DNA of 64,000 bases from JBBRVP01 sp038246785 (GCA_038246785.1 JBBRVP010000013.1:1-64000); one strand, 5' to 3'. Shown: positions 33,378 to 42,156, counted from the first letter of the stretch. A program made the numbers and translations. Notes: generated by a model from the sequence alone, not told the origin.

Positions 33378-35492
33378 GTGGAACCGCTCGACTATGTGAA
33401 GGCCGTCGCGGCGAGGTGGCGCATCGTCGTCGCGGTCGTGCTGGCCGCCGTCGTGGCCGCAGCGTGGACCACGCCGGCCTCGCCAGGCCCCGCGTCCCCC
33501 GTCGACGGCTACCAGGCCACGGCCACCCTGCTGCGCAGCCCGGCCGACCCCAATCCCAATCCACCGCCGCTGGCGTACGTCACGCTCTTCACGACAGTCG
33601 GTGGAGTGCCCGCCCGTGTCGCCAAGACGCTCGGCTACAAGGGTTCGCCGGCAGAACTGGCGAGCACCATCCGCGTCGTCCCAGACGACACGACCGGATC
33701 GGTGCAGATCACGGCGGAGGGTCCCGACGGTCGACGGGATGCCCGGGTGGCCAACGCGTTCTCGGCAGAGCTCATCAACACACTGGTCCAGACCGCCCGA
33801 CGGGCCAGGGAAGACCAGATCGGTCGGCTCTCCGAGCAGCGGACTGCCGCTTGGGCATCCGTGCGGCAGAACAGCGGATCGTCCAACGTCGCGCTGCAGC
33901 AGAAGGCCCAGTCGGACGGCGCCCGCTTCGCCGACCTCGACGGGCAGATCCAGGACCTGAAGGCGCAGAACACCCAGCCAGCGCCACCGTTCACGGTTCT
34001 CCAGGCGGCGACCCCCGTGCCGGCAGCGGGTGGTGGTGTCCTCAGTGCCCCGCGTGGGCGGGCGGGACGGGTCCTCCTCGGTGGCATGGCCGGCCTGCTC
34101 GCCGGCATCGCCCTAGCCCTTCTCGTGGCGCGCGTCGACACCCGGCTGCGGACCCGCGCCGAGGTGGAGGGCGCCTTCGACCTGCCGGTGCTCGCCGACA
34201 TCCCGCGAGCGTCCCTGCGCGCGCGCCGAGGATTCCGGATCGCTGTGGTGGACAACCCGGGTGGTGCCGTTGCGGACGGCTACCGCTCCCTGCGGTCCAC
34301 CCTGCTGCTGCTCGATCCGCGTCAACTGATCCCAGGGCGTCCCACAACGACGATTCCCGATGGGCCAAGGGTCGTGCTCGTCACGTCCGCACGGGCCGGC
34401 GAGGGCAAGACCACGACGGTCGTCAACCTGGCGGCCGCGATGGCAGAGACCGGGCGGCGCGTGCTGGTCGTCGACTGCGACCTGCGCAACCCCATGGCCT
34501 ACCGCTACCTGAAGGTCGAGCCCGGGCAGGGCATCACAGACCTGCCCGTCGCTGGTGGCATCGAGCTCAAGGCCCCCACCTGCGTCCCGCAGGTCGACCT
34601 CATCCAGGCCGGCACGGGTGCCTTTGCGCACGTCGCCGTCTCGATGGCCCTGCCAGGCATCATCGAAGCCGCTCGCAAGCAGGCCGACGTGATCTTCATC
34701 GACGCGCCTCCGCTGCTCGCGGGCGCGGCGATGGAGGCACTGAGCGTCGCCGACTCCGTGCTCCTGGTGTGTCGCTCCGGCCGGACCAGCCGGGACCAGG
34801 CACAGCGCGCCCGCGACCTGATCGAACGGGTTGGCGTCCCCACCTATGGCATCGGCTTCGTCGCCAGCGCGGAGTCCGCGCTTTCGCGGATCTTCCCGCT
34901 TCCCTCGGAGCGTCGCTCCGGACAGGTCCCGGCGGGCGCGGCGGCAGGCGACACGAGTCCAGTCGACAAAGCAGCCCCGATCGGGCCACCGGGGGCCTCG
35001 GCCACGGCTGCCCCGGACGATGCTCGGCCCACCGTCCCGAGTGCACGCAGCTCTGAGGCCGCCCCTCGTCCGTCCTGGGCAGCAGCAGCCGGACCGGCGG
35101 ACGGTCAGCCCGGGCCGGCCCTCTCTCCGCCGGCCACACCGATGTCGCCATCTCCCGTTGAGCACCTGCCGACGAGCTCGGTCACGACAACTCCCGCGGA
35201 GGAACCGGCCCGGGCGGACGTGGTCCGCGCGGAGGTGCACACGCCCGAGGACCCGGCACACGGGCCTGCAGTCGACTCCGCGGACGGGAGCCGGGTCGGT
35301 CCACTCACCAAGGCCGGACCGACCGCCGAGACGCAATCCGATGCGCCAGATCCGCCGCCCCAGGAGCCGCTGTCGATCGCGCAGCGAGTGGGACGTGAGC
35401 CGGTCTCCGGCCGGGGCACCAGCTACGGCGCGTCGCGAGCACGCGGTCAGGCCACGACATCGCGCAAGTACAACCGCCGAGGGCGACGGTGA
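33378..35492 (+). CDS. Wzz-type chain-length regulator fused to BY-kinase-like ATPase
   Basis: A 704-residue protein. Helix 1 (about 16-32) and helix 2 (231-252) flank an extracytoplasmic Wzz domain. The cytoplasmic ATPase has Walker A SARAGEGKTT (337-346), Walker A' VLVVDCDLRNP (362-372) and Walker B VIFIDAPP (438-445). Such proteins control polysaccharide length and export. The C-terminal 195 residues are a Pro/Ala/Ser-rich tail with only two Tyr and a basic end (RKYNRRGRR), not the usual Tyr cluster. GTG at 33378 follows GGGGGAGAC. The stop overlaps the PqqD-like gene start. Confidence 0.9.
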   Translation: MEPLDYVKAVAARWRIVVAVVLAAVVAAAWTTPASPGPASPVDGYQATATLLRSPADPNPNPPPLAYVTLFTTVGGVPARVAKTLGYKGSPAELASTIRVVPDDTTGSVQITAEGPDGRRDARVANAFSAELINTLVQTARRAREDQIGRLSEQRTAAWASVRQNSGSSNVALQQKAQSDGARFADLDGQIQDLKAQNTQPAPPFTVLQAATPVPAAGGGVLSAPRGRAGRVLLGGMAGLLAGIALALLVARVDTRLRTRAEVEGAFDLPVLADIPRASLRARRGFRIAVVDNPGGAVADGYRSLRSTLLLLDPRQLIPGRPTTTIPDGPRVVLVTSARAGEGKTTTVVNLAAAMAETGRRVLVVDCDLRNPMAYRYLKVEPGQGITDLPVAGGIELKAPTCVPQVDLIQAGTGAFAHVAVSMALPGIIEAARKQADVIFIDAPPLLAGAAMEALSVADSVLLVCRSGRTSRDQAQRARDLIERVGVPTYGIGFVASAESALSRIFPLPSERRSGQVPAGAAAGDTSPVDKAAPIGPPGASATAAPDDARPTVPSARSSEAAPRPSWAAAAGPADGQPGPALSPPATPMSPSPVEHLPTSSVTTTPAEEPARADVVRAEVHTPEDPAHGPAVDSADGSRVGPLTKAGPTAETQSDAPDPPPQEPLSIAQRVGREPVSGRGTSYGASRARGQATTSRKYNRRGRR

Positions 35493-35764
35493 CCGTCACC
35501 ATGACCCGGTTCCGGCGTAGGCAGGAAGCCCTCTGGCGACGTGTGCCGGATGGTGTCATCGTGCTGCAGCCGTCAGGGGATCCCGTCTCTGTGACTGGCC
35601 CGGGGCGTGCCCTCTGGGACGCCCTTGCCGTCGGCGGTACCCGTACGGAGTTGGCGCGGCGGTTGTCATCGACGTTCGACGTGGAGGAGCACCGGGCCGT
35701 TGAGGTCGTCGACGAGGTGTTGGGCCACCTCGTCGACCTGGGCGTCGTCCGCGAGGAACCATGA
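35489..35764 (+). CDS. PqqD-family protein (HPr-rel-A-like)
   Basis: A 91-residue small winged-helix protein resembling PqqD/RRE peptide-binding domains: a short beta hairpin with VIVLQPSGDPVSVTGPGRALWDAL, then helices with RRLSSTFDV and a final VVDEVLGHLVDLGVV. PqqD binds precursor peptides in RiPP pathways. A related trio of PqqD, HprK-like kinase and nucleotidyltransferase (called HPr-rel-A in TIGRFAM, from memory) occurs in polysaccharide loci with unknown function. Here the nucleotidyltransferase follows at once and the kinase is three genes further on. GTG overlaps the upstream stop and ATG of the next gene overlaps its own stop. Confidence 0.8.
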   Translation: MTVTMTRFRRRQEALWRRVPDGVIVLQPSGDPVSVTGPGRALWDALAVGGTRTELARRLSSTFDVEEHRAVEVVDEVLGHLVDLGVVREEP

Positions 35765-36897
35765 CCGTCGTTCGGCTCGACACCCTGCCCCCCACGGCCG
35801 CGGCCGTGGGCGCTCACGGACTGCCTGGATCGGAGCTGGATCCGCCGGGCGAGCCGCTGGCTCCCGCCGACTGGGAGCGGTTGATCGAGGTCGTGCGGTC
35901 CGAGCGGCTCAGCGGTCTCCTGGCGGCGGCCGTCACCGCAGGGGCCTGGCCCGTCACCGACGACCAGCACGCCGACGTCGTCGACGCCCACGTCGAGAGC
36001 ATGGCCGCAGCTCTGCTCCTCGAGCGCCTGGTGATCGACGTTTCGGATGCTTTGACGGAGTCGAGCATTCCTTTCCGCGTGTTGAAGGGCACGGCGCACG
36101 CACACTTGGACTTCCCCGACCCGGCCCTGCGCCCCTTCGGGGACGTCGACCTGCTCGTCAGGCCGGAGGCACTGCCGGCGGTCATGGCCCGGCTGGAGCA
36201 GCTTGGGTTGACACCTGTCTCGCCGCAGGTCCGCCCCGATTTCGCCCAGCGCTTCGGCAAGAGCTTGGTGCTCCGGACGTCGGGCGGGCTCGAGCTCGAT
36301 CTGCACCGCACGCTCGTGCCCGGCGCGTACGGCTTCCGCATCCCGATCGAGGACCTGTGGTCGGCGGAGCGCACGTTCGGCGTCGGGGGAAGCACGCTGG
36401 CCGCCCTCGGGGATGAGCAACGGCTCCTGCACGCGGCCTACCACTCCGTTATCGGCGGTCGAGCGCGGCGGCTCATGGCGCTGCGGGACCTCGCCGAAAT
36501 GGCGCTCTACGGCCGGTTCGAGCAGGCGCGGTTGCGCGAGCTCGCCCAGCGCTGGGGCTGCGAGCCGGTGCTGGCGAGCGCCGTCCGGGACGCCTGGTCC
36601 ACCTACCGCATCTGCGACGTCACGGCGCTGTCCCGTTGGGCAGATCGCTACGAGATACCACACCGCGAGCGTCGGCTCTTGGCTCTTCACGCGACCCCCG
36701 AGGTGTCCTACGCCGCCCAGGCGCTCAGCGCCGTCGCCTCGGTGCCGGGCATGCGATCCAAGGCTGCCTTCGTCACCAGCCTCGCCCTCCCGGACCGTGC
36801 GTTCCTCCAGGAGCGAGGGACGACCCGAAGCGCGTGGTTGGCTCGCGGGATACGGCGCAGCGTCGCGGCGGCGCGGCAGGTATTCGGGCCGACCTGA
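35761..36897 (+). CDS. NTP_transf_5 family nucleotidyltransferase
   Basis: A 378-residue protein of the uncharacterised nucleotidyltransferase family. The conserved core is FRVLKGTAHA (about 105-114), followed by DPALRPFGDVDLLV (120-133). Asp128 and Asp130 are likely metal ligands of the polymerase-beta-like site. The rest is helical with YHSVIGGRARRLMALRDLAEM. Family members occur in lasso-peptide and exopolysaccharide loci, next to PqqD and HprK-like genes, as here. The substrate is unknown. The ATG overlaps the PqqD-gene stop, and the stop overlaps the next ATG. Confidence 0.83.
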   Translation: MTVVRLDTLPPTAAAVGAHGLPGSELDPPGEPLAPADWERLIEVVRSERLSGLLAAAVTAGAWPVTDDQHADVVDAHVESMAAALLLERLVIDVSDALTESSIPFRVLKGTAHAHLDFPDPALRPFGDVDLLVRPEALPAVMARLEQLGLTPVSPQVRPDFAQRFGKSLVLRTSGGLELDLHRTLVPGAYGFRIPIEDLWSAERTFGVGGSTLAALGDEQRLLHAAYHSVIGGRARRLMALRDLAEMALYGRFEQARLRELAQRWGCEPVLASAVRDAWSTYRICDVTALSRWADRYEIPHRERRLLALHATPEVSYAAQALSAVASVPGMRSKAAFVTSLALPDRAFLQERGTTRSAWLARGIRRSVAAARQVFGPT

Positions 36898-38261
36898 TGG
36901 GAGAGTCGTGGGCGGGGCGAGCCGTCGCCGTCGCCGGCGTCCTCGGCGTCTTCGTCTGGTCCGCCGCGTTGTTCTGGTCGATGGAGCACGCGAGCTACGA
37001 CCATTGGGGTGCGCTGGTCGTGGTCGGCGCGCTGGTCCTGCTGTCGGTTCCGCTCTACCGCTGGGCGGCGCGCGCCGACGGTCAGCCTGGCGTGCTCTGG
37101 CTGCTGTGGATCGCGCTGACGGCGAAGCTGCTCGCCACGGCGGCCCGGTGGTACGTCACGTTCGCGCTGTACGACGGCCAGGGCGACTCGGTCGGCTACC
37201 ACAACGCCGGCATGCAGATCGCCGACAACCTCCGGTCCGGCACTCTCGTCGTGCCGAAGGAGGGGTTCGTCAGCACGAGATTCGTCGAGCTGGCCACAGG
37301 TGTCGTCTACACGGTCACCGGACCCACCCTCATCGGTGGCTTCCTCGTCTTCGCCTGGGCTGCGCTGTGGGGCCAGTGGCTGTTCTACCGCGCCTACCGC
37401 ATGGCCTTCCCCGACGCCCCCTCCCGGCGCTACGCCGTCCTCGTGCTGCTCTGGCCCTCGCTGCTCTTCTGGCCCTCGTCAGTGGGCAAGGAGTCGTTGA
37501 TGCTGCTCGCGCTGGGAACGGCGACCTACGGGGCGGCCAGGGTCTACGCCGGTCGCCTGTCCGGCGTCGTCCCGTTGCTCCTCGGCACCGGTCTGGCGTC
37601 CGCGGTGCGGCCGCACATGGCCCTGATGATCGGCGCCGCCGTCGCCGCAGGCGTCCTCGTCTACCGGCCCCGACGCCGGACGTCGCTGACCCCGATGATC
37701 CGCCTGGGGGCCTTCGGTGCCTGCGCGGTGGGTGTGGCGACGCTCGTCTCCCATGCCACGGACTACTTCGCGACCACACAATTCGACACCTCGTCGTTGG
37801 GGTCGGTGGCCACGGAGGCCGCTCGAAGAACCACGACCGGGGGTTCGGAGTTCGATGCCCAGCCGGTCGGTGGTCTGTCGGACATCCCCCGAGCCTTCAT
37901 GACCGTGCTGTTCCGGCCGTTCCCGTGGGAGGCCCGCAACGCCGTCACGCTGATCGCGGCCGCGGAGTGCCTCCTGCTGATCGCGCTGCTGACCGCATCG
38001 TGGCGGCGCCTGCTCCGCGTGCCACGCCTCGCGCTCAGGGTGCCGCTCGTCGTCATCAGCCTGGTCTTCGTGCTGGAGTTCGTCGTCGGCTTCTCCGTGT
38101 TCGGCAACTTCGGGATCCTTTCCCGGGAGCGGTCACAAGTGCTGCCGTTCGTGCTGCTGCTCAGCTGCCTCCCGCTGGTGCTCCCGGATCGACGTCACAT
38201 CCCGTCCCCCGACACTGTCCGGCGCCCCGTGGGCGCCTCGAGAGAAGGTGCCATCTCGTGA
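36897..38261 (+). CDS. Polytopic membrane protein, GT-C or Wzy-like candidate
   Basis: A 454-residue protein with about 10-12 transmembrane helices. A conserved-looking loop after helix 3 has GQGDSVGYHNAGMQIADNL, and the middle contains LLFWPSSVGKESLMLLALG. The acidic first loop is reminiscent of GT-C glycosyltransferases that use lipid-linked donors, but no family can be named with certainty. A polymerase (Wzy-like) role is also possible, since the operon otherwise lacks one. The last residues (ASREGAIS) are hydrophilic. ATG overlaps the upstream TGA (TGATG). Confidence 0.7.
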   Translation: MGESWAGRAVAVAGVLGVFVWSAALFWSMEHASYDHWGALVVVGALVLLSVPLYRWAARADGQPGVLWLLWIALTAKLLATAARWYVTFALYDGQGDSVGYHNAGMQIADNLRSGTLVVPKEGFVSTRFVELATGVVYTVTGPTLIGGFLVFAWAALWGQWLFYRAYRMAFPDAPSRRYAVLVLLWPSLLFWPSSVGKESLMLLALGTATYGAARVYAGRLSGVVPLLLGTGLASAVRPHMALMIGAAVAAGVLVYRPRRRTSLTPMIRLGAFGACAVGVATLVSHATDYFATTQFDTSSLGSVATEAARRTTTGGSEFDAQPVGGLSDIPRAFMTVLFRPFPWEARNAVTLIAAAECLLLIALLTASWRRLLRVPRLALRVPLVVISLVFVLEFVVGFSVFGNFGILSRERSQVLPFVLLLSCLPLVLPDRRHIPSPDTVRRPVGASREGAIS

Positions 38262-39439
38262 ATGACAACCTGCCGGCCGTCCTCGGCGGTGATCCGGCCT
38301 TCCCCGAAGGGCTTCCGCTCGTCCGGCCCGCAGTGCCGGACGTCGCCGCCGAGCTTGCCGAGGTTCTGGCCAGCGGCCAGCTCACCAACGGTCGCCACGT
38401 CCGCGCGCTCGAGGATCTCGTCGCAGAGACCTGCCAGGTCCGGAACGCGGTGGCGGTCAGCTCCTGCACGGCCGGACTCATGCTCGTCTACCGCGTGCTG
38501 GGCGCGCAGGGCCGCGTCGTCCTCCCCAGCATGACGTTCGCCGCATCGGCCCACGCCGTCGTGTGGGCCGGAGGATCGCCTGTCTGGGCCGACATCGACC
38601 GGAGGACTGGAGGTATCGACCCGCAGAGCGCGGCCGACGCGCTCGACGGTGCGGTTGCCCTGTCGGGCACGCACGTCTACGGGGGACCGTGCGACGTCGC
38701 CGCGCTGGAGGACGTCGCAGCCGAAGCGCGGGTACCCCTCGTCCTCGATGCCGCGCATGCGCTCGGCGCGAGTCTGGACGGGCGCCCCGTGGGCGCCTCC
38801 GGCAGCGCCGAGGTGTTCAGCCTCAGTCCCACCAAGGTCGCCGTGGCCGGCGAGGGTGGCATCGTCACCACCCAGGACGACAGCCTTGCCGAGGCGCTGC
38901 GCATCGGGCGTGATTACGGCAACCCGGGCAACTACGACACCCAGTTCGTCGGCCTCAACGCCCGGATGTCGGAGCTGCACGCCGTCGTCGGTGTCGGCTC
39001 CGTGCGCCGTCTGCGCGAGACAGTGGAGCACCGCAACGCGCTGGTCCAAGGGTTCGCCGAGCTGACCTCAGACGTGGCGGGGCTGCGGCTCGTCGACGTG
39101 CGAGACGGCTGCCGCTCGACGTGGAAGGACCTGACCGTCGTCGTCGAACCGTCGGTGCTGGGACTGCGCCCCAATCAGGTGGCGGCTGCCCTGCGGGTGG
39201 AGGGCGTCGACACGAGGCGCTACTTCGAGCCGCCATGCCACCGGCAGAAGGCATACGCCGACATGCCGCCCGAGCGGGAGCTGGTGGCCACAGACTGGTT
39301 CACGGCGCGCGTCCTCACCCTGCCGCTCCACACCGGGATGACGAAGCCGACAATCGCCCGTCTGGCGACCGCCGTCCGCCGGCTCGCCGACTCGGCGGAC
39401 CGGGTCGGCGTTGCGCTGGAGGAGCAGCGCAGCGCGTGA
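38258..39439 (+). CDS. DegT/DnrJ/EryC1-family sugar aminotransferase
   Basis: A 393-residue pyridoxal-phosphate enzyme that aminates keto-sugar nucleotides. It has SGQLTNGRHVRALE near residue 35, the cofactor region SSCTAGL, Asp in LDAAHALGAS, and the Schiff-base Lys in SLSPTKVAVAGEGG (about residue 195). The C-terminus has RYFEPPCHRQ, typical of PglE/WecE-like enzymes. With the PglF-like dehydratase in the same operon it could make a 4-amino-4,6-dideoxy sugar. GTG at 38258 overlaps the upstream stop. Confidence 0.92.
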   Translation: MNDNLPAVLGGDPAFPEGLPLVRPAVPDVAAELAEVLASGQLTNGRHVRALEDLVAETCQVRNAVAVSSCTAGLMLVYRVLGAQGRVVLPSMTFAASAHAVVWAGGSPVWADIDRRTGGIDPQSAADALDGAVALSGTHVYGGPCDVAALEDVAAEARVPLVLDAAHALGASLDGRPVGASGSAEVFSLSPTKVAVAGEGGIVTTQDDSLAEALRIGRDYGNPGNYDTQFVGLNARMSELHAVVGVGSVRRLRETVEHRNALVQGFAELTSDVAGLRLVDVRDGCRSTWKDLTVVVEPSVLGLRPNQVAAALRVEGVDTRRYFEPPCHRQKAYADMPPERELVATDWFTARVLTLPLHTGMTKPTIARLATAVRRLADSADRVGVALEEQRSA

Positions 39440-40332
39440 ACAGCGCGATCGTCGAGCGCGACGAACCGGTGGTGAGCTCGCCGCGGGCTTGGACCACGCT
39501 GGCGGGATCAGCGCTGGGGACGTTGGTCGAGGTCCGCGTCCACGCTGGCCCGGATGATGCCGGCGCGCTCGCCGAGTTGTTCTCGCCGCTGCTCACGCTG
39601 GCACCGACGACGGCTCCCCCGGGCAGAGCGGTGCTGGGGCTCACGGTCGACCGACGCGCTGACGGATGGGGACTGGTCGACGAAGCGGTCACAGACCTGC
39701 ACGTGACAGTCGACGACGTCGCCGAGGCGGCCCTCGCGGTGATCAACTCCCGCATCGTGGAGGCGGCCCAGCGTCACTGGGTCGTGCTGCATGCAGCGGG
39801 AGTCGTCGTGGACGGGCGTACGGTCCTCCTCGTCGCGCCATCAGGTTCGGGGAAGAGCACCCTGGCGGCCGGTCTCGTCGGCGCCGGCGCCGACTACCTG
39901 GGCGACGAGGCGGCCGCGATCTCACCCGATGACCTCAGCCTCCACGCTTACCGCAAGCCCCTGGCCTTGAAGGCCGGCTCCCTGACCGCCGTGCGTCGAG
40001 CCGCGGCCACCGGCGCCCGACCGGATCGCCGACTCCTCGACCCGTCCAGGATGGGTGTGCGGGTGCCGGAGACAGCGGCTCCTCCCTCGCTCCTGGTCCT
40101 CCCCGGCTTTCGGACGGGCGCGACGGGGACCGCCACGGTCGTGCCACCGGCCGAGGCCGTCCTGGCGATCGCCCAGTCGACGTTCGGCTTCGCCGAGCAC
40201 GGCGAGCGCGACCTGGCCGTGCTGGCCCGCCTGGTGCGTCAGGCACCTGTGGTGGCGCTGTCCTATCGCGATCTGGAGTGGGCGGTGCGGGCCGTCCAGG
40301 ACCTCGCCGGGAGCACCGTAGAGGTGGCGTAG
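39436..40332 (+). CDS. HprK-like P-loop kinase
   Basis: A 298-residue protein related to HPr kinase/phosphorylase but without its N-terminal domain. The Walker A loop is VAPSGSGKST (133-142). The acidic pair in YLGDEAA (154-160) sits where HPr kinase has its catalytic Asp/Glu region. The N-terminal 110 residues are unlike known domains. Proteins of this kind sit next to PqqD-like and NTP_transf_5 genes, as in this operon; in some lasso-peptide loci they phosphorylate the peptide. The target here is unknown. GTG overlaps the aminotransferase stop. It is the last gene of the operon. Confidence 0.82.
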   Translation: MNSAIVERDEPVVSSPRAWTTLAGSALGTLVEVRVHAGPDDAGALAELFSPLLTLAPTTAPPGRAVLGLTVDRRADGWGLVDEAVTDLHVTVDDVAEAALAVINSRIVEAAQRHWVVLHAAGVVVDGRTVLLVAPSGSGKSTLAAGLVGAGADYLGDEAAAISPDDLSLHAYRKPLALKAGSLTAVRRAAATGARPDRRLLDPSRMGVRVPETAAPPSLLVLPGFRTGATGTATVVPPAEAVLAIAQSTFGFAEHGERDLAVLARLVRQAPVVALSYRDLEWAVRAVQDLAGSTVEVA

Positions 40333-40376
40333 CCGATCTCCTCCAGACATCGCAGGAGGGATCGTGGCGCCGTCCC

Positions 40377-40382
40377 TAGGCT
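40377..40382 (+). promoter_or_regulatory. Candidate -10 box upstream of the Tat mini-gene
   Basis: TAGGCT matches TANNNT and is identical to the hexamer before ctaA. It is 38 bases before the GTG at 40421, and GGAGGGGGACGG lies directly before that start. No convincing -35 hexamer is present. Confidence 0.3.
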
Positions 40383-40420
40383 GGCAGCAGGTCGGGGTGG
40401 GGACCTCTGGAGGGGGACGG

Positions 40421-40797
40421 GTGACTCTGTACCAGGAGCACGACGAAGGCATCAGTCGTCGACAGCTGCTGCGGCGATCGGCGATCGTTGGCGGATCGCT
40501 GATGTGGACGGTTCCGCTCGTGCAGTCGATCCCGAGCACGGCCCTCGCGACCGAGGGCAGCGTGCCCGGCAATGGACGCCGTCCTGTGCCTACGTCCACG
40601 TCCCTTCCGAAGCCAGCGAGACGGCCGGAAGCGGCTGTACGTCGCCAAGTGCGGCGACAGCACCGCCAACGCGGGCTCGGAACGGCAGATCGATCGTGAC
40701 GTGCCACCTCGGCTGTGTCGCTGACGGCGTAGCCGTGGGACCGGGCGTCCCCACGACCAGCGAACACATCTTCGCCTGGCAGAAGTGCCAGGCCTGA
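40421..40797 (+). pseudogene. Small Tat-signal protein gene with disrupted frame
   Basis: From GTG 40421 the frame encodes a twin-arginine leader, SRRQLLRRSAIVGGS followed by a hydrophobic stretch and an AxA-like STALA site. The frame then runs into an Arg/Pro-rich sequence and stops at about 40698. Cys-rich segments that look like the mature part lie in the other two frames: SCAYVHVPS (frame of 40504), then RDGRKRLYVAKCGDSTANAG (frame +3), then VTCHLGCVADG to QKCQA* (frame of 40504 again). This pattern suggests a frameshifted gene or sequence errors. An ordinary Tat-leader protein with a short odd tail is the alternative. The family is not known to me. Confidence 0.55.
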
Positions 40798-40828
40798 CAG
40801 CAGCACGACGCAAGTCCGGGGGGACGCC

Positions 40829-42145
40829 TTGAGTGCGCGCACGTTCGACGAGTCGCGCCGGATGCTGGAGCGCTACGAGCGCCTAGTGCCGGGCGCCGCA
40901 CACACCTATGCCCGCGGCCACGACCAGTACCCCGACGGCATGGCCCCCTTCATCGCCCGGGGCCACGGATGCCGGGTGTGGGACGTCGACGGCAACGAGT
41001 ACCTCGAATACGGCTCAGGCCTGCGAGCGGTGACACTGGGGCACGGGCATCCGCGCCTGGTCGCCGCCGCTGCAACTGCGATGGCCGCCGGCAGCGGGTT
41101 CGTCCGGCCGTCGGCGCTCGAGGTCGAGGTCGCCGAGGAGTTCCTCGAGGCGTTTCCGCGGCTGGACATGGTGAAGTTCGCCAAGAACGGCTCCGACGTC
41201 ACGACGGCCGCCGTCCGGCTGGCCCGCGCCGCGACCGGGCGCGAGAGTGTCCTCGTCTGCTCCGACCAGCCGTTCTTCTCCACCGACGACTGGTTCATCG
41301 GCTCGACGGCCATGCCGGCTGGCGTGCCGGATCCGGTCCGTGAGGCCACGCAAGGGTTCGGCTTCAACGACCTCGCATCGCTGGAGCGGGCGCTGACGGA
41401 CGCGCCGGGCGGAGCGGCTTGCGTCGTGCTCGAAGCGGCGGGCGCCATCGAGCCGGAGCCGGGCTTCCTCGAGGGCGTCCGAGGGTTGTGCGACCGGTAC
41501 GGCGCCGTGATGGTGCTCGACGAGATGATCACCGGTTTCCGCTGGCACCGGGGCGGCGCACAGCACGTCTACGGCGTCCAGCCGGACCTGGCGGCCTTCG
41601 GGAAGGCACTCGGCAACGGGTTCGCGGTCAGCGCACTCGCCGGTCGACGCGACCTGATGGAGCTGGGCGGCCTGGCTTCGCCACACGAGCGCGTCTTCCT
41701 GCTGTCGACGACGCACGGGGCGGAGACCGGCGCGCTGGCCGCGGCTCGGGAGGTCGTGCGCATCTACACCGAGGAGGACGTCACCGGCACGCTGCACCAG
41801 CGCGGTCGGCGCCTCGCCGCCGGAGTACGAGCCGAGGTCGATGCGCGCGGTCTGGACGAGTCCTTCCTCGTCCTGGGCCGCGACTGCAACCTCGTCTACG
41901 CGACGCTCGACGGGGAGGGTCAGCGCTCGCAGGGATTCCGAACGCTGTTCCTGCAGGAGACCATGAGGCGCGGGCTGCTGGCCCCGTCGTTCGTTCCGAG
42001 TGCCGCCCTCAGCGAGGACGACGTGGACCGCACCGTCGCGATCGTTGCCGAGGTGCTCGACGTCTACGCCAAGGCACTGGAGTCGGGGCTCGACGGATTC
42101 CTCGACGGACGACCCGTCAAGCCCGTGTTCCGGCCCTACGCCTGA
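40829..42145 (+). CDS. Class III aminotransferase, glutamate-1-semialdehyde aminomutase-like
   Basis: A 438-residue pyridoxal-phosphate enzyme. It starts at TTG with GGGGGGAC upstream. The N-terminus VPGAAHTYARGHDQYP, the cofactor loop KNGSDVTTAAVRLARA, DEMITGFRWHRGG with the Asp that binds the pyridine, and the Schiff-base Lys in AAFGKALGNGF are all clear. It resembles HemL, but such paralogues occur in polysaccharide loci, where they probably aminate a sugar or sugar-acid substituent. The gene is followed after 11 bases by a glycosyltransferase gene. A heme role is unlikely here. Confidence 0.88.
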   Translation: MSARTFDESRRMLERYERLVPGAAHTYARGHDQYPDGMAPFIARGHGCRVWDVDGNEYLEYGSGLRAVTLGHGHPRLVAAAATAMAAGSGFVRPSALEVEVAEEFLEAFPRLDMVKFAKNGSDVTTAAVRLARAATGRESVLVCSDQPFFSTDDWFIGSTAMPAGVPDPVREATQGFGFNDLASLERALTDAPGGAACVVLEAAGAIEPEPGFLEGVRGLCDRYGAVMVLDEMITGFRWHRGGAQHVYGVQPDLAAFGKALGNGFAVSALAGRRDLMELGGLASPHERVFLLSTTHGAETGALAAAREVVRIYTEEDVTGTLHQRGRRLAAGVRAEVDARGLDESFLVLGRDCNLVYATLDGEGQRSQGFRTLFLQETMRRGLLAPSFVPSAALSEDDVDRTVAIVAEVLDVYAKALESGLDGFLDGRPVKPVFRPYA

Positions 42146-42156
42146 GACGAGAGAAC

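Noticed and set aside
35489..40332. Standard lasso-peptide biosynthesis cluster
   Set aside because: The PqqD-like, kinase and nucleotidyltransferase genes fit, but no asparagine-synthetase-like cyclase, no transglutaminase-like protease and no clear precursor are present in the window.
40341..40361. CTCCT/AGGAG hairpin as terminator after the HprK gene
   Set aside because: The stem is only five base pairs and contains an ordinary ribosome-binding-like sequence.
40504..40797. Separate 97-codon gene
   Set aside because: Its N-terminus has no ribosome binding site or leader, and only its later part looks protein-like. It is better explained as a piece of the frame-broken Tat mini-gene.
40829..42145. 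hemL (glutamate-1-semialdehyde aminomutase) for heme synthesis
   Set aside because: No other tetrapyrrole genes are near. The gene is followed by a glycosyltransferase gene and lies in a glycan locus, where such paralogues are common.
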